NCBI GenBank assembly: GCA_023053575.1
Contig: JAKZAP010000018.1
Coordinates: 682,001 to 746,000 of the forward strand
DNA: 64,000 nucleotides
Source of the DNA: Branchinecta lynchi
Lineage: Eukaryota; Arthropoda; Branchiopoda; Anostraca; Branchinectidae
Direction: 5' to 3'
A program made the position numbers and the translations under genes. This document shows, in pieces, positions 20,601-32,600 of this stretch; within the stretch, counting starts at the first letter, position 1, and the number at the start of each line of letters is the position of its first letter. The notes beneath the pieces were generated by a model. The model saw only the letters and a list, made by a program, of their open reading frames with translations. It was not told the origin of the DNA and did not search any database.

Positions 20601-23600
20601 GATTAGATCCCTACTTTAATAAAGAGAGACATCCCTTTTTATACGTCACGCAAGTCGTTGAGTGAAGGGGTAGCTAACGGAGAAATTGCTTAGAGGAGAA
20701 GATTACTTTGCGTGTGGATGAAAAAACATTTTCTTTTTGTAAAGGCATATTTACTGCTGTAGATACTTTAAAAGACAACACCCGGCATACCGTAGCTCAT
20801 GGGATGCCTTATTCCAAACCAGGTCCAATATATTTGGGGGGAGGGGGGGGGGGCCTTCAGTCGACAGAAAAAGTACAAAAAAGACATGGACCAGAGGCCA
20901 AAGCCTATAAAAAACGATTATTTTTGTACGTTTCGAGAAGGGGGGGGGGGTGAACCCCTAACTCCTCCCCCCTGGATAAGGCCATGTTCCAAATGTATCG
21001 GTAGGCCTCGTAATGCTGAACTGTGTATCGTAGCTCGTGGGATGCCTTATTCCAAATCAGGTCCAATATATTTGGGGGGGAGGGGGGGGGTCCCTTCGGT
21101 CGACAGAAAAAGTACACAAAAGACATGGACCAGAGGTTAAAGCCTATAAAAAACGATTATTTTTGTACGTTTCGAGAGGGGCGGGTGGGTTGAACCCCTA
21201 ACTCCTCCCCCCTGGATACGGCCGTGTTCCAAATATATCGGTAGGCCTCGTAATGCTGAAGTGTGTGATCGAAAGCGGATATGGTCGGCAGCTAACCTTA
21301 TTAACGGCTTAAGCATTTAACCCTGTTTGCCCCTTCTTGTTCGTTGGAGTAATTACGTAGTTTGACAGATACATCTGTCTGTTTGGAACCTCAACTCGGC
21401 AGAAATGCTTTCCGACTTATCCTTTTCAATCGCTCAGGGGGAACAATTTGTGAATGACGAGCCACTCGTGTGTTTATTGTAAGGGGAATGGGGGTTGTCA
21501 GCGACGACCGTGACGACTTTCGCCACGTGCTGGGCGTATTGAGATCGATCCACTAACCCTAGGTTCACACAGAGCAAATCGCGGCGATGAACGCGATTTT
21601 TCAATTGCATGGACAGAAGATTTTTACCGTCTGGATGTTCACACTGAATTTTCGTCGGCTACACAATTTAACGCGAAATGTTGCTGTTACGTGCCTAAAA
21701 TCGTACTGTCGCCCGATTAAAGTTGAATTTTCCCAACATTGAAAATCGCCTGACGAAGCAACAGAAATCGCCGATTTTGGCGACGAAAATCTCGCCGATG
21801 GCCGATATCGCCTCAGTGTGAACTTCTGTGTGAACCTAGGGTAAGATTGCCTTGGGTGGGGTTCTACTGTCCTAAATCTGTCTGAAATTTTATGTTCAGT
21901 TATTACGAATCCGTACTCCCTAGACGAAACAATTTTCTTTTCCGAAATCGCATATTTTGAAATTCGCTGCAGAGTAAAGTCTGTGGTGCGATTTTCCATG
22001 TTTCCAGTCACTTAAATCCCTACGAACCCCGAAGGTTTAAAAGCGCTTTGGAATATAATCGGAAAAAGATGGTGATTTTGAAAATAGTGGTGTTGATTTT
22101 TTTGTCAGTATAAAATAAGCTGCACAGATTTCAGCTACGTGTCCTAGTTTGGGACGTGTATGTCTTTCTTGTTTAACCTTCCAGTCTCCTTCACAAATCA
22201 TGCTATTTTAATTTTTACTCAAAATTCAAATTTTGGCGGACAATAAAATATGATCTCTAATGAGCATAAATTGTAGCATGTGGAATGGTTGTGTTTGCCA
22301 AAAAGAAAATAAATCAGATCAGACAAAGCTTGTCGGATTTGGCAAAATCTACGAGCAAGAATCTAATTTTGGCTGCCAGGATAGAGATCAAGTCATTTCG
22401 CATTGCAAAAGTTCAAGGTTTTAGTATGGTTGCCGAGACACCTGCGTAACATATTCCCAGTAAAGCCTAGTAGAAACAACCAACATTACCATTGAATGGA
22501 AATTTGATTCGGGCAGAGCAGATCAGGGGTTAGATGCGCCTAGTCCATACAATGGTACTAGCACGTCGAAAGGGCTAACAATGCAAAATCGTGCGCTGGA
22601 AAAGGTTCATTTGTCGATGACAACTATTGTCGGTCGGTGAACATTCTAGAAAATCATTTTTCATCCAAGTTCGGTGTCAGGGGGTTGAAACGAGGCTAGG
22701 CAGATGGTAGGGTGACCTGGCGGGGGTTCTTACATGAGATATCTGAATGACGCGAGTGGGAATGCAGTTACAATGGGTGACGAAGGGACCGGGATCCATT
22801 TAATCAGGCTAGTCCTTTTTTCTGTGGTTGGTAATTAATTGCAAATGGAATTGAATTCGCTTGTCATTCATTAAAGAAGAAAAACTGACACTGAGCAATA
22901 TCGCCCCACTGTTTGGCAAAAACAAATTGCGAGCAAAGGCAGCCATTAATTCCCCAGAGTTTAAACTCTCTTTATTTTCTAGAATTGCACCTTCTTTGCA
23001 GCTTACATGGTTTGCGGTATTTTCGCAAAAAATGGTGTATGCCATTAAAAAAAAAATCGGGGGTTGTAAGAAGAACTGTCCCTGAAATCCTGCAGAGTTA
23101 TAGAGAGTATTTGGGTCATATGTTGAAGGCAACTACGCCAACTAGGATTAGCCTGTGCGCCGATGTTTGGTCATTCAGATGAGTAGTTGTCCGGAATCCG
23201 GTCAGCAACCGAATTGTCTGAAAGAAACCAATTGACCGAAGAATTTGAGTAGGGGATCGGTAGTTGAGTAACATAATGCGCTCAATGAGTTCTTCTTTAC
23301 CCCCCAAAAATATCTAGTCATTCCCTGCCACAGGGAATCACGGCGAAGCTGTTGCAATTTAAGATTCTTGCTTGATCTTTGAAAATACCCGCTTTATACG
23401 AGATGAGATTAGAAAAATGAACACGTCGAAGATTTCGGTTGGATTATTTTAAGTACGATTTTCCCAATTCCAAAACCAGCTACCAATGAATTCTGTGGAT
23501 CTTCTTCTGTAAAAACCGTAACTACGATTTCGCCAGAATTGCTCAATTCCGGTCTTTCGAATTTTCGGGAAAAAAAAATCTGTCCAGGGCGTTTCTGCGT

Positions 23601-26600
23601 TTCCCGATTTGAAATTCATCCCTGGGAACTTTTTCTCGACATTATCTGAATTCCAGAGGGGAAGTTTAAGCTCATCTAGCTTTAAATATCTTCGCAGCAT
23701 CCTTGACTCTATCTCTCAGGCAGTACACAGATGCTTTGGCTCTTATGTTGGACCGAAATATGTGGGAATCTGGTCCTGCCTTAACATTTTCTTCAGAGAA
23801 TCTTCCTTCGATTGATTTATTTTTCGCTGGTCATTCTTATCTTTCTTATTTCAGTTTGTCACGTTGTTTTGCGCTTGGTCTATTATATTGTGCTTATTTA
23901 CTGTTTCTTTTTCATCTTTTTTCCATCTGTATTGCGTCTCGCTCTCCTTTTGCTGAGATGGGTTATATGTATATTTGGAATTCTGTTGATCTTTCTGCCC
24001 ATCTTTTTTCCTTATTGCCCCTCAAAATTAGAGATTGGAATATTGCAACGTTTGTTTACCGTTACCTAGAAGACTCCTTACCTGCTGCTTTCAGAATCTC
24101 TTCTGGGTTACCCTGTAGCCTTACACGATAAGATGGTCTAACAGTTTACTTCTACAAGATAATGCTTTTCAGTCGGTCATACTGAGAAAAACATTATATG
24201 GAACTCATTACCCGAAACTATAAGGAAGAAAAGTTTTGTTATCCAACACTTTTATATGATTTTTGCGTAAGATGGATATAAAGAGTATACCACTGCTGCT
24301 TTTTTATGGATGTACCTCTAAAACCACTTGCAGCAATTTGAGTTTTTTCCCAATTTTTCGTTCCAAGTGCTGATTACGAGGGAGGAGTAGGAGTAGAATG
24401 GAATGTTAAAAAATATGATTTTTGGGAATAAAATATCGTTGTCTGGTTAGGAAACACTCGGAATAGCAACGTTTTTGCTTCTTCAAAAAGTCTGAATACC
24501 ACCCGCACGGTCAACATTCATAATGTTATTAGCACCATGATAATTCTACTGTGAATTTTTTCTATGAATAACCTGAATAATAGATTTCTTGAGTTTGATG
24601 CACGCAATAAAGCTGCCAGTGATTAGCTTCGTTTTATGATTGACATGCAGTCAGACGCCTGATGACGCCACTACCCGGTAATCGTGTGGCTGACTTTTTG
24701 ATTGGTTTTTTTTTTTTTTTTTTTTTTTTTGCTGACGGTCTGGTTGGGTGATAACAATGCCCATTCTGAATAGTCCTCAGATCTACATGGCGGTGGGGGT
24801 TAGTTCATCTAGGTTAGTAGGACCGGGCATCCGGACGCCCCCGGAATGTTACCCCGGGAAACAAAGTAGCCGAAATATACATTTTGCTTGATATTTTGCT
24901 TCCGGCCAAGTGCCATATATCGATCACTTTTCCGTCAGTCGGTCGGTCAGTCCGGTGTTAGAGTTAGGGTACTTCCGGATGTGCTAGGACAATGAAACTT
25001 GGCAGTCATATTAGGGACCCGACCAAACTGACTTGTAAATAGTCATTTGCCCGATCCGACCATTCGTGGGGGGAGGGAGAGGAGCCGGAATTCCGAATTT
25101 GGTGACATGCATAACTTTCGAACGGGTGATCGGAACTTGAATCTGGAACTGAAACTTGATATTTGGAAAGACGTCATGTCTCAGATGTCCCGTTTCAAGT
25201 CCGGACCGAATCTGATGAATGTGTGGGGGGGGGGGGGGGGGGGGGTTGGAGGGGGGAACCGAAATTCATGTGACACGCTTAGAGTCGAGCAATCAGGTTG
25301 AAACTTGGTGGTAGGAACAAGCACAAGCCCTAGGTATATTATAGACAGAACGGACCGGATTCGTGCACTGTGGGGGGAGTAGGAGGGGGTCCAGAAATGC
25401 CGGTGATACAAAGTTAAGTTACTTCCAGGTTTGCTAGGAAAATGAAACTTGGCAGACAAGTGAGGGATGTGACCAGATCAACCTGGAAATAGTCAACTTC
25501 TTGATTCGACCACCGTGGGGGAGTGGAGGGAGGGGGAATCCGGAATCTTGAGGAATGTATAACTTTGGAATGGGTGATCGGATCTTAACGAAACTTGATA
25601 TTTGGAGAGACCTCGTGTCTCGGATGACCCATTTAAAGTCCGGATCGGATCCTATGAATGTGGGGGGGGGAGTCGTAGGGGGAACCGGAAACCTTGTGAC
25701 ACGCTTTGAGTGGAGCGATTGGGATGAAACTTGGTGGGAAGAACAAGGACAGGAACTAGATACATCATTAACTAAACCGGACCGGGTTCGGACACTGTGA
25801 GGGGAGTTGGTGGTGGGGGGCGGGGGTCCGGAATTCGGATGACCGCAAATTAAGGTACTTCCAGATGTGCTAGGGCGATGAAACTTGGCGTGAACATTAG
25901 AAACTTGACAAGAATGGCCTAGATATTGGCTCCGACCATCCATCAAAGTACTAATCCTAACCACAAAGTACAAAAAAATACTTTTAAGCAAAGCATACTT
26001 TTTAACTCAAATTAATTTTTCGAACCCTTGGAAGTGCGTTTCTTAACTGAAAAGTAAAAAAAAAATACTTTAACCAAACAAATATATATTCATGATTCCC
26101 AAGGGCCCATGATCATTCTTGCCTCAAGTGCTTACAAGTGAATTTCTTAAAGTTTAACTGAAAAGCAAATTTGTGTATCATTTAGTTGAATACACCGAGT
26201 TATTTGGATTCTGCTAAGAGATTTTTTGATTTTACACTATCTGCTCTCGTAGTGAGGTTCAGAATATCTACGGCTGGCCCCCCAGCGTAAATTCTACTAT
26301 GACGCGGAATATTTGAATCGGCACACAGGCGCGGCTTTTCAGTGGGCGGTGATAAGCTTGGTGAAGACTGCTTAGTGCCTGAACAAAAAGATGTTCATAA
26401 ATCTTTTTCGTCAAGTATGCGACACAGGTAGTACCACACATCTGACAAGGAATTTCCACTATTTGAAAATTGGTTATCCGTGAATAGTGGAGCAACACAG
26501 TAACGCATTTTCATCGGGTCTTCAAGCCTCTCTAAGTGAATAAGTGAGGGGTAAGAAGACTGTCCCATCTCTGCCCTTTTCAGTTAAACTTTAAAGTACA

Positions 26601-29600
26601 AACAGTATTTTGAGCAAAATATAGATTTGTATGATTCCAATGAGCTTATCATCATTTGTGCTTCAAGAGTGTTCATTACAGATGAATCTCTAGCACCCTT
26701 AAAGTGCGCATTATCACGGCGAAATGCACAAATAAAATAGTTTTTACGAACAATACATTCTCGTGATTTCTAAGGACCCATGATCATTCTTGTCTGAATG
26801 GTTTTGGTTACAAATGATAGCAACACACCCACGAAGTAACGAATTCCTTCCTTTATGTCCTCTGACCATGTCTTGCAAGTGCCATATGAGCTTCCAGCTC
26901 TTGTTTTTTTTCTTCACAGGTTTGTTTTTCCTGACGATGCCACTTGTCAAGAAGGGCAAAACATCGCTAGCTTCATTTTGGGGATAAAAACTGTTTCCAT
27001 TTGTAATACGACAAGCTTTTAGCGTTTTTTGGAATAATAAATAAATAATACCAGGGTTTGATGTTTTCCTTACAGGTTACAGTCCCCTACAGGTTTGCCT
27101 CTGGGCATTGAAAAGTTGTTCTTGTTTTATTTGTTCTTTTTTTTTGGGGGGGGGGGGAATAATCCCATTTGTTTGAATAAACATCATACCCGTTGAAACA
27201 AAAAGAGGCTTGCGTAGCATACATAACTCATTAGACTGTGTGTTACTCTTCCCCACACTGTAGAAACAAAATTTTGTAGTATTTGCTAATGGGATTAATC
27301 TTATCTCAGATCAATCGCAATAACAAATACTGCAATTAGCTTTATCTTTACTAGGAGAAACTTTTACAGTACAGTAGCAGGCGTGGGTTTTACATTATTG
27401 TGTAATTTGTGTTACTGTTTCCTTGCTAATTGTCTTTACTTCATTTTAGCAACTTAATGATTCCGGCACTGTCTTCTTTGGCCAGTCGCAGCAAGCAGAG
27501 AGGAGACCCGGTGATTGCGGCTTACCAAAATGCTATGCCGAAAAAGGAAACAGGGTAAGCCCCTTACCATCTTACGTTACCTTACCCCTTACATAAGCGT
27601 TATTCCCACTAGCTTGTAATAGCCGGTATGGTATATCAGGTTGAAACAGGTTAGGGCCCATTATCAATTGGATCTTCGGGAGTTCTGATCGATGATATCA
27701 GACTTTAATTCGACATCCCTGTCATATGAGTTGAAAATTTGAACGAGGAATTTTACCATCATTTTCCTTGTTTGTCATGGGGAATGGAATTTTGTTGTTA
27801 CCCCAAATTGATTACGTTGCAAATGATTTACATCAGTGGTAAACTATTCGTTAGAGCTGCATAAAGTAGAAAATCTAAGAAAAACCATCGTCGAACATGA
27901 GATAAAATTAACAACTTTCCGATTGACGTCAGATATAGTGTCCAGTGTGTTCCTTTTATTGCTAGTTTGATAGAGCAACCATCAAGTTCAGTTATTCCGC
28001 TTTCTGCCCAGGAAAAGGACCTTTAGGTCCGATAATCTTTTATTTTTTTTACTTTTTCTGTTTTTATGGCACTTGAACTAGTGCCATAAACCGATCACTT
28101 TTCGGTCGGTCGGTCTGTCCACTCATCTCGAGTTAGGGCACTTCAAAATGTGCTAGGAGGATGAAACTTGGTAGGCCTATTAGGGACCCCACCAAACTGA
28201 CTTGGAAATTATCATTTCCCTGGTCCGACCACCGCGGGGGGAGTGGAGGGAGGGGGAATCCCGAATATTCATGTATGTATAACTTTTGAACGGGGAACCG
28301 GATCTTAATGAAAACTAGACCTACGTTGCCGGGGCAACGTGAAGTCTTGCGGTAACCTTTGTCAGGCTTCGCCGACTAAAGTGTTGCGAGAGCAACACTT
28401 TGGTTTTGTTTCTTCGCTGTCGGTTAAATGCTGAAATTGTCAACTTATCGAAGCTTTTAAAACGGTATGTTCTAAAAAGAATAATCACATGATCAAAAGC
28501 TGTTCTTTAGCGTTGTAAAACCAACAACAAAACAATATCGGAAGAAGGGACTAAATTGACTTGGCGGTCAGTTGAACTTTATCCTTTTCAATCGTAGATA
28601 TCGTGACGGATGAAAACTTGGAACAATATCTTATATAATCTAGTTGGTATGATAAAGCTATCCGTAACATTTCAGGATTAAAATACCATAGATGACACTA
28701 TTAATTATTACAAAACTACCTTATTGTTTTAGATTACCGTATCGTTTGTACCCGTTGTGTAAACAGTTAATCCTCGGTTATAGCGATAGACCATCGATAC
28801 AAACTTTCTTACCGTCATATTTACAGATATCGAATACAATGTGCACCAATTTTCAAAAATTTCTAGCCCCTCGTGAACCGATTCTTACTTACAAGTCCCT
28901 CTCCCGTGATTGACATCAAATTCATCGGAACAAATAATGGATACACCAGCTATTAAAAGTTGGAAACCCCTCATCGCTGAAGATGATTATAGCATAAAAG
29001 CCGTTTTGGCTTTTTGGGAACAAAATTGTTCTTACCATCTAATACACCTGATACAAATAACAGGTATACCAACTAGCAAAAGCTGCAAACTCCTCATTGC
29101 CGAAGATGATTATGAGCTAACAGTCGATTGTTGCTTACAGTCGACTGTTGCTTACAAGTCCCTTACATGTCTCACAACTGGTATCGCCTATTTTTGGTTT
29201 CAGTGTGTACCTTACTCCTGAAGTTGTCAACCCCTTGAAACTTTCAAACTGGTTTATCTCATGAAGGATTTTTGTTCAAAAAAATGGATGACATAGTTTG
29301 ATCAGCTCATCAAGGGCATCGATTGCCCTAACCACAACAAAAGAATATCAGAAAAAGGGACTAAATTGACTTTGCAGTCAGTTGAACTTTATCCTTTTCA
29401 ATCGTAGACATCGTGACGGATGAAAACTTGGAACAATATCCTATATAATCTAGTTGGTATTATAAAGCTATCCGTAACTTTTCAGGATTAAAATACCATA
29501 GATGACACTATTAATTATTACGAAACTACCTTGTTTTACATTATCGTTTGTACCCGTTGCGAAAACAGTAAATCCTAGGATACAGCGAGAGACCATCGAT

Positions 29601-32600
29601 ACAAACTTTCTTACCGTCAGTTTTATATAAATCGAATACAATGTGCAACAATTTGCACAAATTTCCAGCCCCTCGTGCACCGATTCTACTGACAAGTCCC
29701 TTTCCCGTGATAGACATCAAGTTCACCGGATACAAATAATGGGTACACCGGCTAGCAAAAGTTGCAAACCCCTCATCGCTGAAGATTTTTGTAGCATAAC
29801 AGCCTATTATTACTGACAAGTCCCTTGCATGTCTTACAATTGGGAACCTAATTGTTCTTACCATCAAATGACAGGTACGCCAACTAGCGAAAGCTGCAAA
29901 CCCCTTATTGCCGAAGATGATTATGAGCTAACACTCGACTGCCGCGTACAAGTCCCCTACATGTCTCACAACTGGTATCACCTATTTTTGGTTTCAGTGT
30001 GTACCTTACTACTGAAGTTGTCAACCCCTTGAAACTTTCAAACTGGTGTATCTCATGAAGGAATTTGTGTACCAAAAAATGGATGACATATACTTTGATC
30101 AGCTCATCAGCGGCTATCGATTGCCGTCGAAAAAAAAAAATTCTACCTGTCTTAGTTCAAAAGTTGACTTTTTTGCCGTAGTCCAACTTTCTAACGTCAC
30201 CACTTAGAAAGGAGCAAAGGATAAGCTCTAGTTTCTTAGCAATGAGAGAACTTCTAAAGTTTAAGAGGTACATCTGATACCATTTCTCTACCGCAAACCC
30301 AAGTGCAAAAAAACGAATGATAAACTCAGCTGAAATCGCGTACACAAATGGAACCAAATTGTTCTTACCATCGAATACACCGGAAACAAATAACAGGTAC
30401 ACCAACTAGCAAAAGCTGCAAGGCCCTCATTACCGAAGATGATTATGAGCTAACAGTCGACTGTTGCTTAAAAGTCCCCTACATGGCTCATAACTGCTAT
30501 CGCCTATTTTTGGTTTCAATGTACCTTACTACTGAAGTTGTCAACCCCTTTGAAATTTTCAAACTGGTGTATCTCATGAAGGAATTTTTGTACCAAAAAA
30601 TGGATGACATATACTTTGATCAGCTCATCAGTGGCTATCGATTGCCGTCGAAAAAAAAATTCTACCTGTCTTAGTTCAAAAGTTGACTTTTTTGCCGTAG
30701 GCCAACTTTCTAACGTCACGACTTAGAAAGGAGCAAAGGATAAGCTCTAGTTTCTTTAGCAATGAGAGAACTTTTAAAGTTTAAGGGGCACATCTGATAC
30801 CGTTACTCTACCGCAAACCCAAGTGCAAAAAAAAAAAATTATAAACTCAGCTGGAATCGTCGCAGACATGGACAGAAACAATAGATGGCAGCACGTTCGG
30901 ACCCGTGGGAAAAAGCCACTTTTTTGTCTCTGTAGATTTTTCTATTTATCACTCAAAGAAGATATGTTGGCTGTGGGGCCGGGTAACTGCCGCATATATT
31001 TAACACTTATAGATTTTAGTCCATCTTCAATTTGAAACTGGTGCCTGCCTGCTAGCGTGCTAGAACGGAGCTTTCCACTCGAAAGCAGAAACATGGTTTG
31101 ATAAAACGAAAGGTTCGCTACACAACTTGAGATGGTCCTCTCCGACATAGGCTATACAACTCCACTTCACTTCGCAAACCGTAGGCTCTGGCTCGAGGAC
31201 AAGCAAAAACCATCCTTATTGGCCCCAGGCAAGAGTTCTACGGAGCTTTCCAAAATGTAATGTCATATTCATCAATCCGGCCTAAGGTCCACACTTTCCG
31301 TAAAAACCGCACAGGTTAGACCATTCCCAGTTACCAGGAATAAAATGAAATCGGAGTCATAGGAAAAAAAAAAAAATAAAATAAAAAAAAACGAGGACAA
31401 AACCAAAGTGTTGCTCTCGCCACACAATTGATATTTAGAAAGACCTCCTGTCAAAGATGTCACACTTCAAGTCCAGAATGTATCCGGTTGCTTTGGGGGG
31501 AGTTGTAGGGGGGAACCAGAAATCGGTTGACATGTTCAAAGTGGACGGATCGGGATGAAACTTGATGGGAAGAACAAGCACAAACCCTAGATACGGAGTT
31601 GACAAGACTGGACCGGATCTCAGCACTGGGGGGAGTTGGATGGAGGGTTGTGGATTTCTGGTGATCCGGAGGTAAGGTGCTTACACATGTGCTAGGACGA
31701 TGAAACTTGGCAGGGAGATAAAGGAACCGACCAAACTAACTTGGAAATAGTCACTTCCCCCTTCCGACCACCGTGGGGGACTGGAAGGAGGGAGAATCAG
31801 GAATATTGACGTATTTTTAACTTTTGAACGGGGAATCGGATGTTAATGAAACTTGATATTTGGAAAGTCTTCGTGTCTCAGATGTCACATTTCAAGTCCG
31901 GAATTGATCCGGTGACTTTGGGGGAGTTGGAGGGGGAACCGGATATCTTGTGACTTGTTCAGAGTGGAAGGATCGGGATGAAACTTGGTGAGTAGAACAA
32001 ACACACGCCCTGAAATCATAGTTGACAAGACCGGACCGGATCTGAGCACTGTGGGGGGAGTTGGAGGGAGGGTTCCAGAATTCCGGTGTTCCCGACTTAA
32101 GATGCTAACACGTGTGCTAGGACGACAAAACTTGGCAGGCATATTAGAGACCCGAACAAAATAGCTTGGAAATAGTCACTTCACCGATCCGACCACTGTG
32201 GGGTAGTGGAGGGAGGGGGAATCCGAAATATTGACGTATTTATAGCTTTTGAATAGGGAACTGGATCTTGATGAAACTTGATATTTGGAAAGACCTCCTG
32301 TCATAGATGTCACACTTCAAGTTTGGAACGGATCCGGTTACTTTGAGTGAGATGGAGGGGGGGGGGGGCGGAAATCGCTGACAGGTTCAGAGTGGATGGA
32401 TCAGGATGAAACTTGGTGGGAAAAACAAGCAAAGGTCCTATATATATTAGTGACAGAACGCAACGGGACTCCCCATTCCTTTTTCATGAATCTGAAAAGC
32501 CCATAATCGCATGTGCCTCAAGACAGGCCAAATCTTAGCTGATATCCCTACCTACTACATATACTGCCATATGAGCTTACAGCTCTTGTTGTTATCTTGT

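Noticed and set aside
23703..24131. 142-codon Leu/Phe/Ser-rich frame that could be a membrane protein
   Set aside because: Composition follows the T-rich DNA; overlapping frames are also hydrophobic. No motif supports a gene.
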